Shown: positions 51,498-60,452 of the stretch, in pieces
Layout of the letters: each line of letters starts with the position of its first letter
How positions within the stretch are numbered: the first letter of the stretch is position 1
Assembly: GCA_900548875.1 (NCBI GenBank)
Contig: URMA01000004.1
Span: 12,935-76,934, forward strand
Source: an uncultured Porphyromonadaceae bacterium
GTDB taxonomy: Bacteria; Bacteroidota; Bacteroidia; Bacteroidales; Muribaculaceae
Length of the DNA: 64,000 nt
Direction of reading: 5' to 3'
Translations under genes and position numbers: made by a program
The notes under the pieces: generated by a model
Database searches by the model: none
Seen by the model: the letters and a program-made list of their open reading frames with translations, nothing else
Told to the model about the DNA's origin: nothing

Positions 51498-53384
51498 CTA
51501 TTCTACGTTTTTCACATATTCGTACAACTGACGATAGAAGGCATGCCGCGACAAGGTGGCGGCATCGCCGAGAATCACGAGCTTCATACGGGCGCGCGTG
51601 ACGGCTACGTTCATGCGCCGCAAATCGGAAAGGAAGCCGATTTGCCCGTCGTCGTTGCTGCGCACAAGACTGATGAAGACCACATCGCGCTCCTGTCCTT
51701 GAAATCCGTCAACGGTATTGGCACTCAACAGGTTGCGTACAGGACGCAACACGCTGCTGGCCTTGATGAGCCGCCGCAGGTACTGCACCTGTGCCTTGTA
51801 GGGGGAAATCAGTCCGAAATCTATCCGTTCGTCCAATATGCGTTCTATGCCAATGCGCTGCACATAACGCTCCAATTCGGCAATGAAAAATTCACCTTCG
51901 GCTTTATTGATACGGCTGTTGCTTGCCGTGACAAACTCCTCCTTGAAATCCATTTCCGAGGTATCAATCCACTCCATCGGACGGTCATAATCAAGAATGC
52001 CGCGGAAGCGCACATCGGGAGCCGCCACAAGTTTGCCGCCATAGAACCAGTCGGACGAAAAGCGCATGATGCTTTCATTCATGCGATACTGCACAGTCAG
52101 CAGGGAAACCGTCTGCGGCTTGGTTTCTATGATATGCTCCATCAGCGTACGTCCCAGCCCGCCACGCATGGCCTCGACACACTTCACCGTCGGAGGAAGC
52201 TGGCAATGGTCACCGGCAAGCACCACCCGGTCGGCCTTCCGTATAGCAATCCAGGCAGCAGCTTCAAGAGCCTGACCGGCCTCATCGATAAATAGCGTAG
52301 AGAAACGGCGTCCGCCCAACAGACGGTGGTTACTGCCCACCAGCGTTGACGCCACGACACGGGCACTTTCGAAAAGTTCGTTGTTGATAGTCAGTTCAAG
52401 CTCCACAGCACGGGCACGCAAATGCCGCATACGGTTGCGTACAGCCTCACGCTCGTCACGCCCGTGACGCCGCATCGTGGATGTCAGTTCGCGCATGGCT
52501 TTCCGTACACCCCAGAGTTCAGGATAAAGGGCATGACCTTCAAACTGACGTTCGTAAGTGAACGACAGCATCTTGTCGTTGACACGCGTAGGATTACCGA
52601 TACGCAGGACAGGCACACCACGGTCGACAAGTTTCTCGCTAATCCAGTCGACAGCCGTATTGCTCTGCGCGCAGACAAGCACCTGCGTTTCACGGTGGAG
52701 CGTTTCGTAGACGGCCTCGACGAGAGTCGTGGTCTTGCCCGTTCCGGGAGGGCCGTGAACGATGGCCACATCACGGCAGTTCAGCACCTTGTTGACAGCG
52801 GAATCCTGGCTGCTGTTCAGCCAGGGGAAACGGACAGGAAACAACTGACGGAAACCGGCAGCCACCGGCCCGCCCAAAATGTCGCGCAACTCGGCCAGAC
52901 GGGTACCCTTGGCACGAATAACATCTTCCAAGGCTTCGAACATCGCACGATAAGATGTTTCGTCGAAATACAGCTGCACGCCCAACGACCGCTCACCGGA
53001 AATTTCCTGCAGGCAATGTGCTCCGGGCAGAGCAACCACCATACGGTTCCCTTCCACATAGCTTACGCCGGCGGTAAAGTTCTTGAAACGCACCCGTCCG
53101 TCGAAGCCTTCCGTGAAGAAACACACCTGACGGCCATATTCAAACGCATGCTCCACCTCCGTATCTTCCGGACGGAATATCTCCACGACAAACTGATTGA
53201 CCGAGTTGTAGTAGTTCCGCCCGACCGTCACCGGATACCAGCACAGTCCGCGCGCCACTTTCCGCTGTATGCCCGCTTCCTCCGTCTGCCGTTTGAATTC
53301 TTCCTTCTCGTACTCATACTCCATCCGCAGAAGCAGCTGCTGCCGCTGGAAATGATTGCCCGCTACCGACTGAATTTCACTCAT
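51498..53384 (-). CDS. superfamily 1 DNA/RNA helicase (IGHMBP2/Upf1-like)
   Basis: 628-residue ATP-driven helicase with an N-terminal OB-like region (about 1-170), motif Q and Walker A GPPGTGKT (211-218), motif II DEAGQA, motif III GDHCQLPPTV, motif V FQGQERDVVFISLVRS, and motif VI TRARMKLVILGD. The order and DEAG box match the Upf1-like SF1B branch (AAA_11/AAA_12). Substrate polarity would be 5' to 3' by family. No nuclease partner is adjacent, so a defence role is not indicated. Confidence 0.92.
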   Translation of the reverse strand: MSEIQSVAGNHFQRQQLLLRMEYEYEKEEFKRQTEEAGIQRKVARGLCWYPVTVGRNYYNSVNQFVVEIFRPEDTEVEHAFEYGRQVCFFTEGFDGRVRFKNFTAGVSYVEGNRMVVALPGAHCLQEISGERSLGVQLYFDETSYRAMFEALEDVIRAKGTRLAELRDILGGPVAAGFRQLFPVRFPWLNSSQDSAVNKVLNCRDVAIVHGPPGTGKTTTLVEAVYETLHRETQVLVCAQSNTAVDWISEKLVDRGVPVLRIGNPTRVNDKMLSFTYERQFEGHALYPELWGVRKAMRELTSTMRRHGRDEREAVRNRMRHLRARAVELELTINNELFESARVVASTLVGSNHRLLGGRRFSTLFIDEAGQALEAAAWIAIRKADRVVLAGDHCQLPPTVKCVEAMRGGLGRTLMEHIIETKPQTVSLLTVQYRMNESIMRFSSDWFYGGKLVAAPDVRFRGILDYDRPMEWIDTSEMDFKEEFVTASNSRINKAEGEFFIAELERYVQRIGIERILDERIDFGLISPYKAQVQYLRRLIKASSVLRPVRNLLSANTVDGFQGQERDVVFISLVRSNDDGQIGFLSDLRRMNVAVTRARMKLVILGDAATLSRHAFYRQLYEYVKNVE

Positions 53385-53440
53385 CGCTGTCCGTTTTTCT
53401 CGTTAATTTCTGCAAAGGTAAGCATTTCACCCATACCCAC

Positions 53441-53482
53441 GAAAAAAGTCGGGGATGCAATCCCAACGACTGCATCCCCGAC
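53441..53482 (-). terminator. terminator after the first T9SS cargo gene
   Basis: Perfect 12-bp stem GTCGGGGATGCA/TGCATCCCCGAC, then TTTTTT on the minus strand, 33 bp after the stop at 53515. Confidence 0.92.
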
Positions 53483-53514
53483 TCCATATCGGTAAAAGGT
53501 CAATCGACAGCTGC

Positions 53515-56055
53515 CTAATGCACCATCACCTTCATCACCTTTTCATTCATCCGTACAATGTAGACACCGGCAGGAACTGCGAAAGTCTTCACACCTTCCT
53601 GCATTTCCGTTGCCAACAGCGTACGTCCTGCCATATCGACAATCGTAAGTTCTGCCGGAACCGAAGCCGTAACCTGAACAGCGCCCGAAACGCCTACAGC
53701 CGTAAATGCATCAGCTTCCACTTCACCGACACCCGACTGGGCATTGAACGTATATTCCGCCATTTCCGAAACGCCCGACTTATAAACGGCCTTAATACCT
53801 ACCGTATGTTCGCCGGCTGTCAGACCGGTAAAGGCAAACTGTGTTTCTTGCGGTTCACCTTTCAGTTCACCGTCAAGATATACCTCATAATGGAGCACAT
53901 TGCCCACATCTACCATTGAATCGGAATCATCGCTCGGACCTACATAGAAGTCATCCACCTGAGCCAGGAACGCATCAGTTGAAATATAATTTACAGCCAA
54001 ATATACTGTCTGACCTGCATAAGCCGACAAATCAAGCGTATAAACCGTCCATTCTTCATAAGGCAATTCAACTTCATCCAGTACTGTAAATGAATCTAAA
54101 TCCTGTGATGTAGAGATACAGAAACGAACAGTTTCCGGATATTGTGCATAAGCTTTCGCTGTCAATTGCCAAACATAACCGTCTCTTATTGTCTGAGCCG
54201 GAGAAATCAACCATTTATCGGCTTGAGCCATTTGCGGAGAGAAGAAAATGACTGTCTTGTCGCCCGTTGGAGCCATAATGGCCGGATCGGTCGGAGCCAT
54301 TGCCGGAACAGTCTTGTATGGATTGAACACCATCGGCGCGATTGCTGTCGGATTGTATGCGTCGCCCGAACCCGGGAAGGAAACGATATTCGAAGCAGAG
54401 CCCAAAGCGATAGGATAAACCGGCAACTTGTCGTTGTCAACAGTCAGCCATTCGCCGAACTCACCGGTCACAAAGTCTCCATAGTCTTCAAAACTGTCAG
54501 AGAAGCCCAAATCCTGATTCCATTTCACCAATGCATCATATACAGTTCCTTCTTCGGTCAAATCAACGGTAATATTATACGGCAAGAACAGATGTTCCTT
54601 CAATTCAATATTCTTATCCATATCATCTGACACAACAATTTCTTCACGATATGTGTCATAAACAGGATTCTCTATCGACAAGGTGTACTTTCCAGCTGGT
54701 AACGATTCAAGCACAATTTTTCCGTCCTGAACCTTGGCTGAAATCAAATCGCCATTGTCCATATTCAAAATATCAACGTCAAATCCATCTGCGCTTACTT
54801 CATTATTTGTTGTCACATTCAACGTTACACGATGACAATTCTCATTACTTATTGCCAGTTCCATTGTCGAGATTTCTGTTTCCGTCAGTCTGTAAACAGC
54901 CTTCACGCCAAAAGTATGGTTGCCTTCTTCCACATTTTCCAGCGTATAGCTGTAGCTTTCCGTTTCGCCTACTTTCGTACCGTCCTGATAAATCTCAAAC
55001 TTTTCGTTCGGATTGGCCGGAGATTTCTGCACACGGCGAAGTTTGAATGTCTCATCGTAGTACGACGGCTGACCAACATAGAAATCATCCACCATAAGCA
55101 TGAACGCACCGTAACGGTTTGCGTTCGCTATATAGTGAATGGCAATTTTCACTGCCTGTCCTGCATAAGCCGACAAGTCATATTCTTTTGCCACCCATTC
55201 CTCATATTCGACAGTTTCATAGTTTCCTGCTGATATGATGGTAAAATCGTCGGCAGTCGGGTTTTCAACGGTTGTGATGCCCACCTGGAAACGTTCGGCA
55301 TAAACGTCAGCAGCCTTAGCCATAAAACGTAGAATATTGTCATTGCCGACGGTGATAGTCGGAGAAATCAACCAGTCGTCATTAGCCTCACCCGAATTGG
55401 TGCGGACAAAACCCACATACTGGTTACCGCTGTACGGACGCAGCACCGGGTATTCGTACCACCAAGTAGGAACAACCGTCAACGGATTCACAATTGTAGC
55501 ATACTGAAGTGCACCGCGGTTGTTATAGCTTCCGGCCAATATGGCAGCCGCCTGCTTGTCATTGTCAATACCTGTCCAGTCGCCAAATGAAATAGACCAG
55601 TCGGGATGACCTTCAAAATCATCGAAAAACGCCGGTTTTTCCTTATTCCAGGTCAACGTTACATCGTTTTTGCCGGTAAACACATCATGTTCAATGCTAC
55701 CTGTCAACGAGAACGGTTGGCGTACAGCCTCCTGCAATTCAATGTCAAGCGTAATGTCGCCGGTTACTTCTACGGTCTCGTCATAAACGGCATAACCCTC
55801 TTTTTCAACAACGATTCTATGTGTGGCACTATAGACATTCAGCGTGCACTGTCCGTCAGCCGACAATGTTGTTTCACTTGTACTGTAAGTAAATCCCCAA
55901 TCAGGAATTTCCAAACCAACCACCAGGCCTTCAACCGACTCGCCTGTGACCGTTTTTACATTAATCGTCATTTTGTTGTCGCGTGTCTGTGCGGACAGCG
56001 AGCCGAACAGCCCACACAATGCGAACAAGGTAAAAATAATGGATAAACGTTTCAT
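53515..56055 (-). CDS. T9SS cargo with choice-of-anchor J domains (1)
   Basis: 846-residue secreted protein. Signal peptide about 1-22 (FGSLSA-Q), a first carboxypeptidase-regulatory-like fold (about 27-112), then two choice-of-anchor J (cleaved adhesin) domains, one around FFDDFEGHPDWSISFGDWTG (about 140-330), the other around SFEDYGDFVTGEFGEWLTV (about 510-720), with Fn3-like linkers. The C-terminal T9SS type A sorting domain (about 770-846) ends in AGVYIVRMNEKVMKVMVH. It would be exported by the type IX system and attached to or shed from the surface. Last of three tandem cargo genes on the minus strand. Confidence 0.87.
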   Translation of the reverse strand: MKRLSIIFTLFALCGLFGSLSAQTRDNKMTINVKTVTGESVEGLVVGLEIPDWGFTYSTSETTLSADGQCTLNVYSATHRIVVEKEGYAVYDETVEVTGDITLDIELQEAVRQPFSLTGSIEHDVFTGKNDVTLTWNKEKPAFFDDFEGHPDWSISFGDWTGIDNDKQAAAILAGSYNNRGALQYATIVNPLTVVPTWWYEYPVLRPYSGNQYVGFVRTNSGEANDDWLISPTITVGNDNILRFMAKAADVYAERFQVGITTVENPTADDFTIISAGNYETVEYEEWVAKEYDLSAYAGQAVKIAIHYIANANRYGAFMLMVDDFYVGQPSYYDETFKLRRVQKSPANPNEKFEIYQDGTKVGETESYSYTLENVEEGNHTFGVKAVYRLTETEISTMELAISNENCHRVTLNVTTNNEVSADGFDVDILNMDNGDLISAKVQDGKIVLESLPAGKYTLSIENPVYDTYREEIVVSDDMDKNIELKEHLFLPYNITVDLTEEGTVYDALVKWNQDLGFSDSFEDYGDFVTGEFGEWLTVDNDKLPVYPIALGSASNIVSFPGSGDAYNPTAIAPMVFNPYKTVPAMAPTDPAIMAPTGDKTVIFFSPQMAQADKWLISPAQTIRDGYVWQLTAKAYAQYPETVRFCISTSQDLDSFTVLDEVELPYEEWTVYTLDLSAYAGQTVYLAVNYISTDAFLAQVDDFYVGPSDDSDSMVDVGNVLHYEVYLDGELKGEPQETQFAFTGLTAGEHTVGIKAVYKSGVSEMAEYTFNAQSGVGEVEADAFTAVGVSGAVQVTASVPAELTIVDMAGRTLLATEMQEGVKTFAVPAGVYIVRMNEKVMKVMVH

Positions 56056-56231
56056 TTTTATTTATTCTAATATTCTTTTACAAAATATGGGTCAGACAAA
56101 AAAATGGCTTGTTTTTGAAAGGAATTGTATTTATACTCCGACAACCAACAAAGATAGTGTTTTTATTGTAGTTCCCCTATACAAATCACAATTATCACAA
56201 AAACAAGACAACATCTTTTCTTACAAAAGTT

Positions 56232-56271
56232 ACAGGTGTCGGCAACTTTTTTTCACTGCCGGCACCTGTTC
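56232..56271 (-). terminator. terminator after the second T9SS cargo gene
   Basis: On the minus strand ACAGGTGCCGGCA pairs with TGCCGACACCTGT; a short T-run follows. It lies 34 bp after the stop at 56305. Confidence 0.8.
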
Positions 56272-56304
56272 CTGTTTGCTGGCGACAATTTTGTCAGCCA
56301 TCTA

Positions 56305-59300
56305 TCATTTCACATATACTTTCACGCGGTTTACAAGGTATATGCCTTCCACAAGTCCTTCGATAAGCGTCTTGCCTTCGTTCACTTCCACTGAGCGAAT
56401 CAGACGGCCGCCCAAATCGTAAACAGAAACAATTGCCTTACCCGGAGCAACCACTTCGATAGCGTTGTTGACTCCCTTCACATACAGACCGTCGACAGTC
56501 ACCATACCTACTCCTGAAATCTGTTCCAATGCGATGTCCAGTACGACACTGCCTTCATCGAATGTGATGCCTGACTTTTGATAGCTATTGTAGCCTTCCA
56601 AAGAAGCTGACAATGCATATTCCATAGAGTCGTCGGCAATCTCAAATGAGTAAGCACCGTTTTCGTCTGTTGTCATTTCCCATTCTGAGAACCAGTCGTC
56701 AGACAAAACAACGCGTACACCGGCAAGAGGTTCGTTCGTCTTGGAATCAGTAATGACACCGCTGATTGTAAGTTTCTCCAATGCAATGTCGCGGACAATG
56801 TCACCGTCGGCAACCGATACGTTTTCTTCCGTATAAGTCTTGTAACCGGCAACGTAAGCCGTCAGCGTATAAGCCAATCCGGTTTCTGTCACTTCGAATG
56901 AATAGTGTCCTTCAGCATCAGTCATACCAAAGAAAATCACTCCACCCGACTGCATCATTACCTGAACGCCTTCAATCGGTTCATTAGTAGCAGCATCTGT
57001 TACAACACCACTCACTGTCGGAACGATAGGTTCCAATGCGATATTTTCAACAATGCTGCCTTCAGCGAATGTAATACCGCTCTTTTCATACTTGTTGTAG
57101 CCTTCCAAAGAAGCTGTCAATGTATATTCTGCTGTATCGTCACCGATAACAAACGAATATTTACCATTTTCGTCCGTTGTCACTTCTTCTTCCGTCCACC
57201 AGCCGTCGGACAACATTACGCGAACACCCGGAAGAGGTTCGTTTGTCTTGGCATCCGTAACGACACCGCCGATAGTAAGTTTGTCCAATGCAATATTGCG
57301 GACAATATTGCCTTCAGCTACCGATACGTTTTCTTCCACATAAGTCTGATAACCATAATAGCTTGCGCTCAATGTATAGACAAGATCCGGTTCTGAAACT
57401 TCGAATGAATACTTGCCCTGATTGTCGGTCATTCCCATAAACATAGTCCAACCTGACTGCATCATCACCTGAACATAGGCAATCGGAGCGCCGGTCTCAG
57501 CATCTGTCACAACACCGCTGACTGTTCTCGCACCATTCGAGAATACAATGTCCTTCACTACACTGCCTTCTGTAAATGTAACGGTTTCGGTCACCGGATC
57601 ATAACCTTCAGCTGTAACAGTCATCGTGTATTCCTTGTCTGCCTGGAACACTTCCATTGAATAGTTACCTTCGGCATCTGTTTCTGTCTTATACAATACA
57701 TCGCCGGAAACAAGCTCAATTGTTGCAGCAACGGCTTCGCCTGTTGAACCGTCTGTCACTTTACCGCTGATAGTCGGAACTTCACGGCTTGTACCGAAAT
57801 TGGCCACCGGCATTCCTGCAGTAGTCCATGTAGCAGGGAGTTCCACGTCATGACGACGGTACATGGAAACATTTGCCACAGCTGATTCATTGGCAAAATT
57901 CACAGCTTTGTAATTATCGGATGTTGATTCTACCATCACACACAAGTTCGTTCCATCATAAACGAAAGATTCGTTAAACGGAAGGTCAAGCAAACGAACC
58001 AGTTCTGAACTGCTACCCTGCGGTGCGATTTGATGGTCACCCTCATAAACCAGTGTCATTGTTGCCGGGTCAACAGGAGCGTCAGTCGACACCGTTGTAG
58101 CTGATGTGTTCATCATCCATACCTTGATATGGAAAGTCACATCTTTGTCCGCAGTGCAATATCCGTCATAACCAAGGCTTACAATTTCACTTCCGGCAGC
58201 AATACCGAGTTTGTCTGCAGTATAGATTGTCTGCGACTGGCTCAGTTTCCAGTTCAACGCCAACGGAGTATTGCTGTTTGTTCCGGTAGCTTCGCCCACA
58301 GTCACTTCCTGTGAAGCGACTTCCTTGGAAACTTCTACACTAACTTTTCCTGACTGTACGGCATATCCGCCGACAGCAACTTCTACATAGGCTTCCACTG
58401 TACCATCAGCATGCGGAGTATAGTTGAAAGCAAATGTCTTTTCTTCACCGGCAGCCCATTCTTCTTCACCGGCTGTTTCAGCTACGGCAGCACCGCCCAC
58501 ATACAACTTGGCAACATAGGTTCCGGCGGCTTCAGCTACTGCATTCATGTTCTTCACCGTTACAGAAGCCGTATACGGATTGTTAACGACAGCTTTCAAC
58601 GGAAGGCTTTCGGCAGAAACATACAAATCATGTTCTACAGTTGCCAATTTATAGCCCAACAAGTCATCGATAAGGGCATAGCCTGATTCAAATCCAATGT
58701 ACCATTCTCCGGCCGGAATATTGTCAACCACGAATGTAGAGAACAGATAGCTGTCGCTGCTGTACGACGGCTTGTCAGAAGAGAATTGACTGTTCGGATC
58801 TTCACTATTTACAGAAATTTCTCTGACTTTTATCCAGTTTTTACGGTCAGCCGAATAATATACATTCAAAAAACCGTTGTATTGGTTGCGTTTGGCTGTC
58901 TTGAAACTCAAAGCTTCACCTTCTGCAACTACAACTTTTGGAGAAACGAGCATCTGCGGCTCAGACGAATTAGAGTTTTCCAACCAATATTTGCTGGTTT
59001 CCGTCTGCAAATCGTTCGGATAGTTTGCACGTTTCCAATTTGTCGGACAGATGAACTGTGCCGACAATTCGTCTTCAAAATCTTCATACCATGTGCCTTC
59101 TTCCGGAACAGAACCCACGACAGAAATGCGTGGTTCAGTCGTACCGTCGTTTACAAAAACGATTTCACCTGACTTTGAACCTTTTGATTCCGTGCCCAAA
59201 GAAACGACAATTTCCTTCACTTCAGAAGCACCCACTTCAAACGGTACGCTTTGAGAGAAAGTAAATCCTTCGGGAGCGTTGATGGCTGTCACTGTCAGCG

Positions 59301-60348
59301 GCTTGCCACCTACGTTCTTCAAATTAAATTTAATAGAAGCCGGAGTATCCTTTACAATACCGAAGTCAAAGGTTTCTCCCTCTACATTCTGATTCTGCGT
59401 ATTACGGATTTCAAGAATACCAATATACGGTATCGGTTCTATCCATGCACCATATTGCGATGTTCCTTTCAAGTTTTCACGTACATCGTAACGGCTATAT
59501 CCGGAATAGACCGACGCATCGACAAGAGCCTCTACATGTACAGGATCTGAGAGTGTCGCACCCACTGGCAACGCCACGTCGATGGTGGTTGTGCCAAACA
59601 CAACCGTATTATCGTCATCAACAATACTCAAAGAATAGTTTTCGTCACCTGGATTCAAAGCTACCGGACCGTTGTTTTTCACTACAACGTCGAATGCCAC
59701 AGCAAACTTGTTTTCTTCATTGGCAACAGGTTCTGACTCACCCACAAATTTTACGGAAACGATTTCCATTGAAGGGCTTTTGTCGATTTCTGCGTTTTCG
59801 GCAGTGAAACTGTCAATGCAGGCGTCATCCAGACGGATACCGACATAAGTTCCCGTTTCAAACGTCGGAAGCGTAACTTTTGTCCATTCACTGTCCGACA
59901 GTTCCGGCATTGTTTCAATCACAATTTCCTCACCGGCTGTAAACTTGCCGCTTTCCAACGTACAAGTGTAAAATTTCACACTGCCACTTGATTTGGACAA
60001 CTTGATATACATCGAAGCTGTTCCTGTCAGAGCCGGAGTAACCAGCAAATCATTAACGGTTTCCGAATAATAACCACCCAGCTCCTGGCTTCCGGCCTTC
60101 AGATAGCCGCCACCATCCTGACCACCGGTTGCAACACTTTCATAAGCAACAAAGTACTCCACATAATCAGTCCAGTCTGCATAAGAGTCTACGATATGTC
60201 CCCAACCTGCAGGAGCAAAGTCATGAGCGGACACATCAAGACCGTCAAAGCCTTCTGTGTAATTTGCCACATTCTCGGCTTTCACTGGCAATAGCCCGAC
60301 AACTAACGCGCAAAATATTGCCAATACTTGAAGTAATGTTTTTTTCAT
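56305..60348 (-). CDS. T9SS cargo with choice-of-anchor J and tandem carboxypeptidase-regulatory-like repeats (2)
   Basis: 1347-residue secreted protein. Signal peptide about 1-24, a choice-of-anchor J-like domain (about 30-215), an ASPM/SPD-2/Hydin-like domain and further anchor-J-like sequence (about 330-590), then a run of five carboxypeptidase-regulatory-like folds (about 870-1275), of which four form a duplicated A-B pair. The C-terminal T9SS sorting domain (about 1277-1347) ends EGIYLVNRVKVYVK. The A-B duplication (coding DNA about 57530-57025 and 57020-56520) is similar enough to be a target for length change. Surface adhesin or glycan/protein-binding roles are plausible; the ligand is unknown. 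Confidence 0.85.
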   Translation of the reverse strand: MKKTLLQVLAIFCALVVGLLPVKAENVANYTEGFDGLDVSAHDFAPAGWGHIVDSYADWTDYVEYFVAYESVATGGQDGGGYLKAGSQELGGYYSETVNDLLVTPALTGTASMYIKLSKSSGSVKFYTCTLESGKFTAGEEIVIETMPELSDSEWTKVTLPTFETGTYVGIRLDDACIDSFTAENAEIDKSPSMEIVSVKFVGESEPVANEENKFAVAFDVVVKNNGPVALNPGDENYSLSIVDDDNTVVFGTTTIDVALPVGATLSDPVHVEALVDASVYSGYSRYDVRENLKGTSQYGAWIEPIPYIGILEIRNTQNQNVEGETFDFGIVKDTPASIKFNLKNVGGKPLTVTAINAPEGFTFSQSVPFEVGASEVKEIVVSLGTESKGSKSGEIVFVNDGTTEPRISVVGSVPEEGTWYEDFEDELSAQFICPTNWKRANYPNDLQTETSKYWLENSNSSEPQMLVSPKVVVAEGEALSFKTAKRNQYNGFLNVYYSADRKNWIKVREISVNSEDPNSQFSSDKPSYSSDSYLFSTFVVDNIPAGEWYIGFESGYALIDDLLGYKLATVEHDLYVSAESLPLKAVVNNPYTASVTVKNMNAVAEAAGTYVAKLYVGGAAVAETAGEEEWAAGEEKTFAFNYTPHADGTVEAYVEVAVGGYAVQSGKVSVEVSKEVASQEVTVGEATGTNSNTPLALNWKLSQSQTIYTADKLGIAAGSEIVSLGYDGYCTADKDVTFHIKVWMMNTSATTVSTDAPVDPATMTLVYEGDHQIAPQGSSSELVRLLDLPFNESFVYDGTNLCVMVESTSDNYKAVNFANESAVANVSMYRRHDVELPATWTTAGMPVANFGTSREVPTISGKVTDGSTGEAVAATIELVSGDVLYKTETDAEGNYSMEVFQADKEYTMTVTAEGYDPVTETVTFTEGSVVKDIVFSNGARTVSGVVTDAETGAPIAYVQVMMQSGWTMFMGMTDNQGKYSFEVSEPDLVYTLSASYYGYQTYVEENVSVAEGNIVRNIALDKLTIGGVVTDAKTNEPLPGVRVMLSDGWWTEEEVTTDENGKYSFVIGDDTAEYTLTASLEGYNKYEKSGITFAEGSIVENIALEPIVPTVSGVVTDAATNEPIEGVQVMMQSGGVIFFGMTDAEGHYSFEVTETGLAYTLTAYVAGYKTYTEENVSVADGDIVRDIALEKLTISGVITDSKTNEPLAGVRVVLSDDWFSEWEMTTDENGAYSFEIADDSMEYALSASLEGYNSYQKSGITFDEGSVVLDIALEQISGVGMVTVDGLYVKGVNNAIEVVAPGKAIVSVYDLGGRLIRSVEVNEGKTLIEGLVEGIYLVNRVKVYVK

Positions 60349-60392
60349 AGCTTTTTTATTTTGGTCTTTTCCTAATACATATTCTTGTATTT

Positions 60393-60432
60393 AAAAGCAA
60401 AAGCAGCCACATTTTTGGCAATGCGGCTGCCT
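60393..60432 (-). terminator. terminator after the third T9SS cargo gene
   Basis: On the minus strand GCAGCCGCATT pairs with AATGTGGCTGC, then TTTTGCTTTT, 20 bp after the stop at 60453. Confidence 0.88.
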
Positions 60433-60452
60433 TTACTATTATAACATTCGCA

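Noticed and set aside
51498..53384. Helicase as part of a defence system
   Set aside because: It stands alone between an esterase and adhesin genes with no nuclease, methylase or other defence partner; Upf1-like helicases of this type are common housekeeping genes in the phylum.
56520..57530. Repeats in the T9SS cargo gene as a CRISPR or satellite array
   Set aside because: The period is about 505 bp and the reading frame is kept; they encode repeated protein domains.
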